A program made the translations under genes and the position numbers. From assembly GCF_040419245.1 (NCBI RefSeq), contig NZ_JAZHOH010000001.1, forward strand, positions 3,968,001-4,032,000: a stretch of 64,000 nucleotides of DNA, written 5' to 3'. This DNA is from Ewingella sp. CoE-038-23. Lineage in GTDB: Bacteria > Pseudomonadota > Gammaproteobacteria > Enterobacterales > Enterobacteriaceae. How positions within the stretch are numbered: position 1 is the stretch's first letter; every line of letters starts with the position of its first letter. Below are positions 30,013-38,044 of this stretch, one piece after another. The notes below the pieces were generated by a model, which worked only from the letters and a program-made list of their open reading frames with translations, had not been told where the DNA came from and did not search any database.

Positions 30013-30623
30013 TCTGGCAATATATCGCTCACCAGCTGCATCATAGGGCTGTAGTTCCCTGAGACACCCGCTTGTATTGCCTTAAAGTAAAACGCCTTGT
30101 GTTCATCCCACAAGCTGTAATCCAGTAAACCCTTTCCCGCCAGAACCGACAATACATCGCAAAGTAGTCTCGACAGACGCCCGTTACCTTCTCTGAATGG
30201 GTGGTTCAAAATAAACTCCACATGGCATTCAGCCAGATAACGAACCAACTCCGGACGAGTTAGGAATTTGAGTTCACCAGACCTGGAGAGAAACTGCTTC
30301 TCGAAACCATCAAGAAGAAGCGGGATCCTGTCGGCAGCGGCAAACTGAAAACCATCTTTAGTCAGATTGGCATTGCGTAACCTCCCAGCCCAGTCATACA
30401 CATTCCCCAGCCACTGGCGATGCCAGCAACTGATATGCTCAAATGCCAATGCAGCAGGCGGCTGGCCTTCGATAAATAGCTGTTCATACAGCATCAGCAG
30501 CAAGCCCGATTCCAGCGCCTCCATTTCCTCTTCATCAGTGATCTCTAACTTATTAGCCAGCACCAAATCTCCAGAGCCTGGCTGATATAGCTCTTCTGCC
30601 GAATTAAGCTCATACTTTGCCAA
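30009..30623 (-). CDS. fic: Fic-domain protein (putative AMP-transferase toxin)
   Basis: TTG start chosen because AGGAGGTAAGG lies directly upstream and overlaps the integrase stop; the longer ATG start lies inside the integrase gene. 204 residues. The active-site motif HPFREGNGRLSRLL is complete (His as base, Asn-Gly-Arg for ATP), preceded by the helical WLGNVYDWAGRLRNANLTKDGFQFAAADRI flap region. Such enzymes transfer AMP to a target protein and are toxic without an inhibitor. No inhibitory helix is seen in the protein itself, so it should be a class I Fic needing a partner. Translation is coupled to the integrase. Confidence 0.88.
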   Translation of the reverse strand: MAKYELNSAEELYQPGSGDLVLANKLEITDEEEMEALESGLLLMLYEQLFIEGQPPAALAFEHISCWHRQWLGNVYDWAGRLRNANLTKDGFQFAAADRIPLLLDGFEKQFLSRSGELKFLTRPELVRYLAECHVEFILNHPFREGNGRLSRLLCDVLSVLAGKGLLDYSLWDEHKAFYFKAIQAGVSGNYSPMMQLVSDILPD

Positions 30624-30627
30624 TCCC

Positions 30628-31944
30628 TTACCTCCTCCCAAACAGGCTGACGACGTTACTCTCCGTCTGTTGCTGATAGTGGTTAATCCTATCTTCCCAA
30701 GTCTCAAGCGCCCTGCGCTTTTCAGTCAGATAATCATAACGGTCATAGTGTTTCGAGCTGACGTCATTCAAAGCGTGATTCTGGATACGGTCGCGGATCT
30801 CTTTGCTAATCCCAGCCTCCCCCATTAGCGTTTTACAAGTGCGACGTAAATCTCGCGCCGTGAAAACTTTAAACTCGAGATTAAAGGCCCGAAAATACAT
30901 GATGGAACGCGCCAGACTATCGGTACGCACCGGGCGCTCATTGTTGGTCGATAGAGGAAAAATATAGGGACTGCTGCTTTCCTTCGTCAGCTCTTTCACT
31001 GAGTCTAATTCTAGTAGTGCCGATTCAGTCAACGGGATCAGGTGTTCACGCTTGTTTTTCGACACATCAGCTATGACCAGTAACGTCTTTTGCTGCCAGT
31101 CAATTGCACTCCACTGGCTGGCAATCATTTCAAATGGTCGCTGCCCGCCAGCATAAACACAGAAGCGGATTAGGTGCTGCATCAGCGGCCCAACGTTAGT
31201 TGCCTGAGCGAACTGCTCCATGACAAAACGTAGCTCTTCCAGCGTTAACCATGTATCACCCACTTTCTCCGCCGAGGACTGCTTCGGTATGGCCGATACC
31301 GGATTAACTTCAAGCCCGAATGTAATACCCACGCTGGTATTCATCGGATCGTTATCGGCTTTAAGCCCGTAGTTAAATGCCGCCATCAAGTAGGAACGAA
31401 TGCGGTTTGCATGGACAACGGCATCACGTTGGATAATGCCTGAGAGGATGGTTTTGATCTGCAAAGGTGTTACATCCTTCGCTTTGGTCTCACGAGGAAT
31501 AACCGTATAGCACTCTTTTTCAAGACGTTTCAGGACGTCAGCCCAAGTCCGCTTATTGTCGAGCTTCATCTTATTAACGTAGCCATGCACCAGTTCTTCA
31601 AACGATCCCTGAGAACGATGGATCTGCATAATGTGCTGCGCGGCCAGACGCTGTTGCTCAAGCTCTTGCTGGGGCTCTTTTCCTTCAACAAGCCAAGCTC
31701 CGTATTTTTTCGCCAGCTCATTGGCCGTCACCAGTTTCATCTCAGGCCAGATGCCCAATTGAATGAACTTTTCTTTCTTGCCTTTCTCAACGTAGTAACG
31801 GAAATAAAAAATCTTGCTACCTGAAGGCTGAACTTTGACACCAAGCCTGCCGGTACCACGTTGAGCGCTATTGCTCCATTCGTAGTACGACATACTTTTT
31901 GTCTTTAATCCACGGATAGCTGTCTCGGTAAGATTAGCGGCCAT
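30628..31944 (-). CDS. int: Tyrosine integrase (CP4-57/P4-like)
   Basis: Start at MAANLTETAIRGLK with AAGG upstream; 438 residues. N-terminal arm-binding DUF4102-type domain (LGVKVQPSGSKIFYFRYY...LGIWPEMKL), SAM-like core-binding domain (~100-200), then the catalytic domain: Arg in YAGGQRPFEM, Lys in VSKNKREHLIPL, RDLRRT (Arg in place of the usual His of HxxR, a common variant), His in QNHALN and Tyr in SSKHYDRYDY. It should recombine at the tRNA-Ile site. It lies next to att copy 2, at the far end from the tRNA. Its stop overlaps the fic ribosome-binding site. Confidence 0.93.
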   Translation of the reverse strand: MAANLTETAIRGLKTKSMSYYEWSNSAQRGTGRLGVKVQPSGSKIFYFRYYVEKGKKEKFIQLGIWPEMKLVTANELAKKYGAWLVEGKEPQQELEQQRLAAQHIMQIHRSQGSFEELVHGYVNKMKLDNKRTWADVLKRLEKECYTVIPRETKAKDVTPLQIKTILSGIIQRDAVVHANRIRSYLMAAFNYGLKADNDPMNTSVGITFGLEVNPVSAIPKQSSAEKVGDTWLTLEELRFVMEQFAQATNVGPLMQHLIRFCVYAGGQRPFEMIASQWSAIDWQQKTLLVIADVSKNKREHLIPLTESALLELDSVKELTKESSSPYIFPLSTNNERPVRTDSLARSIMYFRAFNLEFKVFTARDLRRTCKTLMGEAGISKEIRDRIQNHALNDVSSKHYDRYDYLTEKRRALETWEDRINHYQQQTESNVVSLFGRR

Positions 31945-31969
31945 GAGGTTACCTTTCTGAAAATAATCG

Positions 31970-32015
31970 TTACCTGACCCAGTGCCCATTTTGGGTCAGG
32001 TAATGGGTCAGGTAA
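31970..32015. promoter_or_regulatory. Repeat cluster before the integrase gene (candidate arm sites)
   Basis: TTACCTGACCC at 31970-31980 is the exact inverse of GGGTCAGGTAA at 31993-32003, and another direct copy follows at 32005-32015. The 25 bases 31991-32015 match 2568-2592 exactly. One inverted plus two direct copies in the leader of int suggest integrase or excisionase binding and autoregulation. Confidence 0.75.
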
Positions 32016-32141
32016 CGATAGTACAATGGGGAGATGAGAGAACCAATCAGAAACGAAAATAATTTCATAACCAATTGATTATAGACAATTAAAAACACAA
32101 ACAGAGTCAATGGCGAACAATTAAAAACAAGCTAATTTTAT

Positions 32142-32191
32142 GACTCATAATCGCTTGGTCACTGGTTCAAGTCCAGTAGGGGCCACCAAAT
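32142..32191 (+). repeat. att copy 2, right end of element 1
   Basis: Repeat of the tRNA-Ile 3' half with two changes, GCTGG to ACTGG and CCAGC to CCAGT, which restore base pairing in the T stem. It lies about 200 bases upstream of the integrase start, and copy 3 shares the same variant. Confidence 0.93.
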
Positions 32192-32214
32192 TTTAGCTTT
32201 AAATTCAGCAAGTT

Positions 32215-32243
32215 AAGCCACTTCCAACGGAGTGGCTTTTTTA
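32215..32243 (+). terminator. Terminator after att copy 2
   Basis: AAGCCACT and AGTGGCTT around an 8-base loop, then a T-run. A similar hairpin (AAGCCACC/GGTGGCTT) follows att copy 3, so both att copies carry a tRNA-type terminator behind them. Confidence 0.8.
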
Positions 32244-32408
32244 TTGGCTAAATATTACTTGCGATGAAATGGCGATAGAAAATTCACACCTCCCGCTCAG
32301 ACATCATCTACATTTTAGTTCCGATTAAAACGGGATGGGTTTTCTGAGAAAAAGCCATAACGGACAACTACGAAAGTATGTAACAGAGAAGATAATGCGA
32401 GTCGTATT

Positions 32409-32836
32409 AGCACTGCTAAATTATGTCTATCAATCGGAGCACGTTTGTTAGAATCAGAAGAACAGAGCAAAAGTCAGGTTAGGAAACACAACGTCACTTG
32501 CACGAAGATCAAAGGCCGTAAAAAATAGAATCATCCTATCGGTGAAGAATTTGATGACTCTTTGCCAGAAGTTAAAAAAAGAGAGATTGTTCAAAGATTA
32601 CTAAGCCGTTTCCATACCACTCTTAAGCGTACCGATATTGAGTTACCCACAGGCCAGTTGACACACGTGGTGCGCCACACTTTCGCCTCTCACTTTTTAT
32701 TAATGGCGATAACGTACTAATTTTGCAAAGATTGCTTGGACCTACAGATATCAAAATGACAATGCGATATTCTCACTTTGCGGCGGGACATCTTGAAGAA
32801 GCATTGAGGCACAATCCTCTAACAAGTACTAACTGA
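32409..32836 (+). pseudogene. P2-type phage integrase, C-terminal remnant
   Basis: The frame reads LCLSIGARLLESEEQ (first catalytic Arg region), KIKGRKK, then an in-frame TAG, then IELPTGQLTHVVRHTFASHF (the H-x-x-R box). After that a frameshift leads into INGDNVLILQRLLGPTDIKMTMRYSHFA with the catalytic Tyr. The N-terminal half is missing. It belonged to the small second element between att copies 2 and 3. Confidence 0.88.
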
Positions 32837-33044
32837 TATGACAATACTCTATGGATAAAATTACAAATTTTGAATCGTTCTTAAGAAAAATGTTTGATTT
32901 ACTTCTATTTGGAGAAGGCGACAAAACAATGAAAATTGAAAATACTTTGAAATTAAATATGTAAGTTCGCACAATGGGATGTTTATACGTGTTAAAAACG
33001 TTAACTGGATACAAACTTCTGGACACAAAAAATGAGGTAATTAA

Positions 33045-34772
33045 ATGGCAATGAATCCAATTATTAAAGCACAGCTTAAGACTTTTAAAGAAATGAACCC
33101 TAATGAAAATATGAACGAATCTGACCTCTTTGAGGTCATGTCAATATTTGCATTGGAAAATGGCATTCTTGGAGAGAATATAGATCCTTTCAAAGCCCAT
33201 CTTAAGGGTTCAGAGTTTGGTATTGACGGTGTCGCCATTTCCATTCAAGGAGCACTTTGTACTGATGTGGACGAATCAGCAGAAATCCTATCAACAGGTA
33301 GGAATCACACATCAGAGTTTCATTTCTTTCAGTCGAAGACATCAGATAGCCTAGACTATGGCGATATCTCAAAATTTCTCGATGCCGTACATGACTTTTT
33401 TACTACTCAAACCTTAGTAAAAGGTCCGCAATTAGAGAGTCTTGTTGAAGTAAAAGATCAAATTTATGCTACGGCGACTAAAGTGAGTCCATCTCTGAGG
33501 TGTTACTATTGCACAACAGGTACCGGTGAGGTTTCGGGTGTTATTCAACAATTAATTGATATGAATAAAACCAGATTAAGTGAATTAAATATCTTTAACG
33601 ATATTCACATTGAATGTATCGGTGCGAAAGTTATTCAAAATGGATTCCGCTCTGCTACCAATTCATCATCGGCAAAACTAACCTTCCAAAAAGCTATAAC
33701 CTTGCCAAGCCACGATAAAGTTGATGAGGCTTATATAGGATATGTTCCTGCATCAGAGATATTAGCAATAGCACTTGGAGAACCAGACCAAGAGGGGATT
33801 AGACATATAAATAGAGCACTATTTTACGACAATGTCAGAGACTTTAACCCAGATTCAGAAATAAACAAGTCGATTATTTCTGAGTTAGAGCTAGGGGATG
33901 ATTCCTCATTTATTTTCAAAAACAATGGAATTACAGTCGTTTCTAAAAGCATAGACCGTAAAGGTGATATTTTTACTCTTGAAGATTATCAAATCGTAAA
34001 TGGATGCCAAACAACTAATATACTGGCATATATTAAAAGCAAAGCTGAAGGTATTTCAGTCCCACTAAGATTAATTGGTTGTAGCGATACTGACTTTATT
34101 TCAAGCGTAATCATTGGCACAAACCGCCAAAACGAAGTTAGGGAAGATCAGTTCTGGGCAATGCGTCCCTTCATGAAGGATTTAGAAGAATATTGCGCTT
34201 CACAAAGCAGTGACGCCAAAATTTATATTGAAAGGCGAGATAACCAGTATCGAGAAATTTTAATTGAACGAACACGTATTCTTCGTCCTTCCGATTTGAT
34301 GAAAGTTTCCGCTGCTATGTTCTTTTATCAGCCAAATCGCGCCGCACGAGACCATAGGGGTATACGAAAAGAATTCTCAAGCCGAATTTTTTCAGAAGGT
34401 CACAATGTTGAACTTTATCATATGGCTGCGCTTGCATTATATAAGTTTGACTATCTGGTGCGCACGGCAAAAGTTGACAGGTCGCGAGTTATTTATCGTT
34501 TCTATGCCTTATATGCTCTAGTAAGAAAACATTGGGAAACGCCAAATATTCTAGATGCGCCTCCAAAAAGCCAGAAAAAAGTTAAAGATGCTATTCTGGT
34601 TATTTTGAATGATAATGATATATTTGCAACTCACATTGAGGAAGTAGCGAATCATCTCGAAAAAATAATATCTGAGTCAGAAATAAGTACTCGTGAAAAA
34701 ATTCGAGACTACATTAGAACGGAAAGTGTAGTAGATGCGTTTACTCGTAGACTATTTCCTAAGAAGAGTTAA
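33045..34772 (+). CDS. AIPR-family protein (abortive infection phage resistance type)
   Basis: 575 residues, with GAGG about 8 bases before ATG. The N-terminal part has FGIDGVAISI (Asp61) and FHFFQSK (Gln96-Lys98), matching the D...(E/Q)xK pattern of PD-(D/E)xK-like nucleases seen in AIPR proteins. The central AIPR core contains LFYDNVRDFNPDSEINKSI, FIFKNNGITVVSK, YQIVNGCQTTNIL and TNRQNEVREDQFWAM. Family members protect against phage, some by abortive infection. It is the only intact gene of the 3 kb element between att copies 2 and 3. No partner gene is seen; a hairpin lies past its stop. Confidence 0.85.
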   Translation: MAMNPIIKAQLKTFKEMNPNENMNESDLFEVMSIFALENGILGENIDPFKAHLKGSEFGIDGVAISIQGALCTDVDESAEILSTGRNHTSEFHFFQSKTSDSLDYGDISKFLDAVHDFFTTQTLVKGPQLESLVEVKDQIYATATKVSPSLRCYYCTTGTGEVSGVIQQLIDMNKTRLSELNIFNDIHIECIGAKVIQNGFRSATNSSSAKLTFQKAITLPSHDKVDEAYIGYVPASEILAIALGEPDQEGIRHINRALFYDNVRDFNPDSEINKSIISELELGDDSSFIFKNNGITVVSKSIDRKGDIFTLEDYQIVNGCQTTNILAYIKSKAEGISVPLRLIGCSDTDFISSVIIGTNRQNEVREDQFWAMRPFMKDLEEYCASQSSDAKIYIERRDNQYREILIERTRILRPSDLMKVSAAMFFYQPNRAARDHRGIRKEFSSRIFSEGHNVELYHMAALALYKFDYLVRTAKVDRSRVIYRFYALYALVRKHWETPNILDAPPKSQKKVKDAILVILNDNDIFATHIEEVANHLEKIISESEISTREKIRDYIRTESVVDAFTRRLFPKKS

Positions 34773-34846
34773 TATCTGAAGTGAGAAGTTTTTATTGTGG
34801 AACACAAATCTTGTAGAGAATAGTTTGTTTATTAAATAATGTGTAG

Positions 34847-34875
34847 AACCTGGAAATGCTTGTCATTTCCGGGTT
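34847..34875 (+). terminator. Hairpin after the AIPR gene
   Basis: AACCTGGAAATG pairs with CATTTCCGGGTT (one mismatch) around a 5-base loop and is followed by ATTTTG. It is about 75 bases after the stop. The weak T-run makes it a probable rather than certain terminator. Confidence 0.65.
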
Positions 34876-35110
34876 ATTTTGTTCATTGCTCAGTTTCTCT
34901 GACATTGTTACTCAAGTAGAGTACTAATTTTTTCACCCATACCAAGATGAGTAAAGATCCGCTCAGGCACAGAGTTGGCAGTCGTACCATAGCGCATGCC
35001 CCCAATAAATGGCGATAAAGTGGCGACTTAATCGGTGTATAACGGCAAACCAAGGCAATCTCTGACAGGTTATTCCATTAATTATATGATTTCATTAGAG
35101 ATGCGTTGAT
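34876..35110. other. Gene-free stretch before att copy 3
   Basis: About 235 bases with no supported gene and no recognised site, ending at the third att copy. Confidence 0.5.
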
Positions 35111-35159
35111 ACTCATAATCGCTTGGTCACTGGTTCAAGTCCAGTAGGGGCCACCAAAT
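35111..35159 (+). repeat. att copy 3, right end of element 2
   Basis: Same T-stem variant as copy 2 (ACTGG/CCAGT). With copy 2 it brackets a 3 kb remnant holding the dead P2-type integrase and the AIPR gene. Confidence 0.92.
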
Positions 35160-35180
35160 TCGATTTAAATTCAAATATTT

Positions 35181-35205
35181 AAGCCACCTTGTCGGGTGGC
35201 TTTTT
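35181..35205 (+). terminator. Terminator after att copy 3
   Basis: AAGCCACC and GGTGGCTT around a 6-base loop, followed by TTTATTTC. Probably the original terminator of the chromosomal tRNA-Ile gene before the insertions. Confidence 0.78.
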
Positions 35206-35216
35206 ATTTCTAAATT

Positions 35217-35247
35217 AAAAAGCCCCAGCGGTTGCTGAGGCTTTTAA
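35217..35247 (-). terminator. Terminator of the hicAB operon
   Basis: AAAAGCC(C)CAGC and GCTG(A)GGCTTTT around GGTT; T- and A-runs on both sides let it work on both strands. It is just past the hicB stop. Confidence 0.8.
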
Positions 35248-35261
35248 TGAATCAGGAAGAG

Positions 35262-35687
35262 TTACTTAGTTTCACTTAATGCTTTGAGCGCCGCTTTCGC
35301 CAAAAAGTTACTGCGACTCGCATACGCTGGATGTTGACTGACGAAAGTGTCGATTCTGTTGATGAGCAAGTGAGGCAGCGTCACGTTTATACGCTCACTT
35401 TTCCCCATGAACTTAGTCACATCGACTTCAACAAAGATCCAAGCGCCGCCCTGATAGTTTTCGTTGAACTCCGGATCGGCGCTCATTGCCTTATTGGTTA
35501 AGCCAGTGCTTTCTGGTATGCCCTTGCCATCATCAGCCAAAAATTCAAAATGGGCCTCAAGCGCTGACTTTGCATCCTGCGCCGCTTCTTCCAGCGTATC
35601 TCCAGCGAAGTAGCAACCGGGCACATCAGGAAATGACCCGCTAGCTGAACCGTCTGGATCTGCATGTATATAAGCTGCATAGAACAT
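35262..35687 (-). CDS. hicB: HicB-family antitoxin
   Basis: 141 residues. The N-terminal RNase-H-like HicB fold shows the typical GSFPDVPGCYFAGDTLEEAAQDAKSALEAHFE. The C-terminal ribbon-helix-helix DNA-binding part reads RINVTLPHLLINRIDTFVSQHPAYASRSNFLAKAALKAL. It neutralises HicA and represses the operon. It is immediately downstream of hicA (48-base gap), on the same strand. Confidence 0.93.
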   Translation of the reverse strand: MFYAAYIHADPDGSASGSFPDVPGCYFAGDTLEEAAQDAKSALEAHFEFLADDGKGIPESTGLTNKAMSADPEFNENYQGGAWIFVEVDVTKFMGKSERINVTLPHLLINRIDTFVSQHPAYASRSNFLAKAALKALSETK

Positions 35688-35735
35688 CGTGTTTCTCCTG
35701 TGCGAAAAGGAGCGCCCTTGCGAGCGCCTCCCCGA

Positions 35736-35918
35736 TTACTTAAGTTTCGCATCCTTCATAATTTGCCTAAGTGTCCCGAGCTTTATGTCTTTACGAGGAT
35801 GCGGAACTGTTATCAGTACTGCAAAATCAGGGTGCTTGAACTGGTGGTGACTTCCATTGATGCGTTCAAGCGTCCAACCATTTGCTTCTAACTTTTTTAT
35901 CAGTTCCGAACTTTTCAC
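35736..35918 (-). CDS. hicA: HicA-family mRNA interferase toxin (GTG start)
   Basis: The GTG start is chosen because GGGAGG lies about 5 bases upstream, and it gives 60 residues, the normal HicA size (the open frame extends further upstream without a start signal). VKSSELIKKLEANGWTLERINGSHHQFKHP contains the double-stranded-RNA-binding-like fold and the catalytic His in GSHHQF. Ends MKDAKLK. It cleaves mRNA when free of HicB. Confidence 0.92.
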   Translation of the reverse strand: MKSSELIKKLEANGWTLERINGSHHQFKHPDFAVLITVPHPRKDIKLGTLRQIMKDAKLK

Positions 35919-36004
35919 CCTTCCTCCCTTTCGTGACCTGATGAAAAAATCATACACATAACACACACTAAAGGCAATTTATTGGTGTGTATTGTGTGTA
36001 TGGA

Positions 36005-37489
36005 TCATTTATCACTCAGTGGCGCTAACACTTCTCGGTTACCGTTATGCCCAGATGTGCTAACAATTCCCTGCATCTCCATTTGCTCTATTATTCGAGC
36101 AGCTCGGTTATAACCTATACGAAATTGCCGCTGCACACCTGAAATAGACGCCCTTCTTTGTTCGATAACAAATGCAACAGCCCGATCGAATAAGGGATCA
36201 AGCTCCTCATCGCCATCTATTTCAAACACAGTTCCTGAGTTATCCCTTCCTAAAGCATTTATATATGCTGGCCTGCCCCAAGCTTTCCAATATTGAACAA
36301 CAGCATGTATATCTTGTTCTCTCACATATGCACCGTGTATTCGCATAGGTGTTGAGGTATTAAAGGGGATATAGAGTAAATCACCCGCACCTAATAAAAG
36401 CTCTGCGCCGCCTTGATCTAATATACTGTTCGAATCGCCCCGGCTTCTTACAGTCAGCGCAATGCGTGAAGGTATATTCGCTTTAATCGAACTCGCCATT
36501 ACCGCTGCCGAAGGCAATGTATTCACTAAAATGAGATGAATACCGGCGATAGAGGCTTTGCGAACCAACGAGTCGAGAAGACCGTTCGCAGATTCATCAT
36601 TCGCTGCTGTTAGCTCAGAAAAATTATCCACGACAACGACAATATAAGTTTCTTTAGCTAGGTATGGCTGAGGTTTATCACTATGTGGTAGCCAGTAGGG
36701 ATCGGGAATGGGCCGAGCTAAAGCATCAGCATGCTCGATACGCAGGTTATAATCCGCGAGGTTGCGAACACCAAGCGCAGCCATAAGTTTGTAGCGACGA
36801 TCCATCTCACTATGACACCAACGCAATGCATCAGTGGCGTAACGCATATCGCTGATAACGCTGGTGAGCAAATGGGGAATTCCTTCATAGAAGGATAAAT
36901 CCAGCATCTTCGGGTCGATCAAAATAAAGCGCAGCGTCTCCAGCGTATGCTTATATAACAGGCTCATTATCAGACTATCTAGAAATACCGATTTCCCCGC
37001 CCCCGTCATCCCTCCAATCAATAAATGCGGCATAGTTGTAAGGTCGGTAATCACGGGTTGGCCGAGACTATTTTGGCCCAAGGCGACAGCCAAAGGTGCA
37101 GCATTTTCAATAAACTCGGAACTATCTAAAACCTCCCGCAAATACACGGCCTGCCGGTATTTATTGCGAAGTTCTATTCCAATATATGGCTTACCGGGAA
37201 TAGAACGCAGGACTCGCAGGCTCTCTGCTGAAAGCCTACGCGTTAAATCATCCTGCAAAACCGTAACCCGATTGACCGAAATGCCAGCAGCCAAATGTAA
37301 TTCGAAAAGGGTGAAAACCGGGCCTTGAGAAAAACCACAAACTTGGGCTTCGACATTATGCTCCGCCAAGAAAGATTCAATCATTCTGGCTATTACTACT
37401 TGCTCCGAATCATCAACTTGAGTGTGACCGGGTGGAGGAGGCGTCAGAAGATCCAATGGCGGCAGTAGTGTCGTCGTCTGTTTTTGCAT
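36005..37489 (-). CDS. Stand-alone FtsK-like DNA translocase with altered ATPase motifs
   Basis: 494 residues, equal to the FtsK alpha-beta-gamma motor without membrane domain or linker. Alpha: VLRSIPGKPYIGIELRNKYRQAVYLREVL. Walker A is GMTGAGKS (160-167). The Walker B strand reads VVVVDNFSEL (Asp288-Asn289), where FtsK has Asp-Glu. The LATQRPS segment of FtsK is replaced by LVNTLPS. The gamma winged helix is almost unchanged (SISGVQRQFRIGYNRAARIIEQMEMQGIVS), so KOPS-type DNA reading is probably kept. It is not the chromosomal ftsK (size, place). It follows hicA beyond the att sites. Probably a paralogue with reduced or regulatory ATPase activity. Confidence 0.88.
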   Translation of the reverse strand: MQKQTTTLLPPLDLLTPPPPGHTQVDDSEQVVIARMIESFLAEHNVEAQVCGFSQGPVFTLFELHLAAGISVNRVTVLQDDLTRRLSAESLRVLRSIPGKPYIGIELRNKYRQAVYLREVLDSSEFIENAAPLAVALGQNSLGQPVITDLTTMPHLLIGGMTGAGKSVFLDSLIMSLLYKHTLETLRFILIDPKMLDLSFYEGIPHLLTSVISDMRYATDALRWCHSEMDRRYKLMAALGVRNLADYNLRIEHADALARPIPDPYWLPHSDKPQPYLAKETYIVVVVDNFSELTAANDESANGLLDSLVRKASIAGIHLILVNTLPSAAVMASSIKANIPSRIALTVRSRGDSNSILDQGGAELLLGAGDLLYIPFNTSTPMRIHGAYVREQDIHAVVQYWKAWGRPAYINALGRDNSGTVFEIDGDEELDPLFDRAVAFVIEQRRASISGVQRQFRIGYNRAARIIEQMEMQGIVSTSGHNGNREVLAPLSDK

Positions 37490-37624
37490 AGATCCCTCTA
37501 AATACCGTACATCAGATGGTGATTCTTAAACCTTATCCTATAGAAGTAACATAAATGATCCACCCATTAGAAAATGTTACCATTCGCGCGCTAAATGATT
37601 CGTATAACGTAAAGGGACATTCTG

Positions 37625-37990
37625 ATGAAAAAAATTCTGGGCTTTGCTCTGATGACATGCACATTCATGGCTAGCGCCGCTTTCGTGAACCCGATGAAAT
37701 TCGATGGTTCAGAAGCGCAGAAGAAAGAGGTCATTGAGTACATTCAGGCGAGAGTGAAGAAGGAATATTGCGACGGGCAGTTGGATATGTGCCAGGACTC
37801 TATGCTGCGCATGATGGAGAAGAAAAACCTGTCTGATTTCAAAGCGCTGACTGAAGCGAAAGACAAAAAGATCATGGATAAAGTAATCAAAGATTACTGC
37901 AAAGGTCCTGTGGATATGTGTAACTACACCACCATCAAAATGATGTATGACCAAAACGAGAAAGCCAGCAAAGAGAAACTCGCCTGGTAA
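37625..37990 (+). CDS. Small exported protein, unknown function
   Basis: 121 residues with a signal peptide cut near ASA-AFV. The mature part is helical and holds two similar halves, each with a YC-[DK]G-[QP]-[LV]-DMC unit (YCDGQLDMCQDSMLRMM and YCKGPVDMCNYTTIKMM). So it is an internal duplication with a C-x6-C pair in each half. Exported to the periplasm, probably with two disulfides. I do not recognise the family. Divergent from the FtsK-like gene and convergent with the doxX operon. Confidence 0.75.
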   Translation: MKKILGFALMTCTFMASAAFVNPMKFDGSEAQKKEVIEYIQARVKKEYCDGQLDMCQDSMLRMMEKKNLSDFKALTEAKDKKIMDKVIKDYCKGPVDMCNYTTIKMMYDQNEKASKEKLAW

Positions 37991-38007
37991 GCTTGGTCAT
38001 TGTTTAA

Positions 38008-38037
38008 GTCAAAGCCAGCCCCAAAACTGGCTTTGAC
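38008..38037. terminator. Bidirectional hairpin between convergent genes
   Basis: GTCAAAGCCAG and CTGGCTTTGAC, perfect 11-bp arms around CCCCAAAA, lying between the stop codons of the exported protein and the doxX gene. No long T-run. Confidence 0.7.
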
Positions 38038-38044
38038 TCCTGCC

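Noticed and set aside
32142..32191. A second tRNA gene
   Set aside because: Only the 3' half is present and no 5' acceptor or D arm precedes it; it is an att repeat. The same holds for 35111-35159.
36005..37489. The housekeeping cell-division gene ftsK
   Set aside because: Membrane and linker domains are absent, key ATPase residues differ, and the location is not between lrp and lolA.
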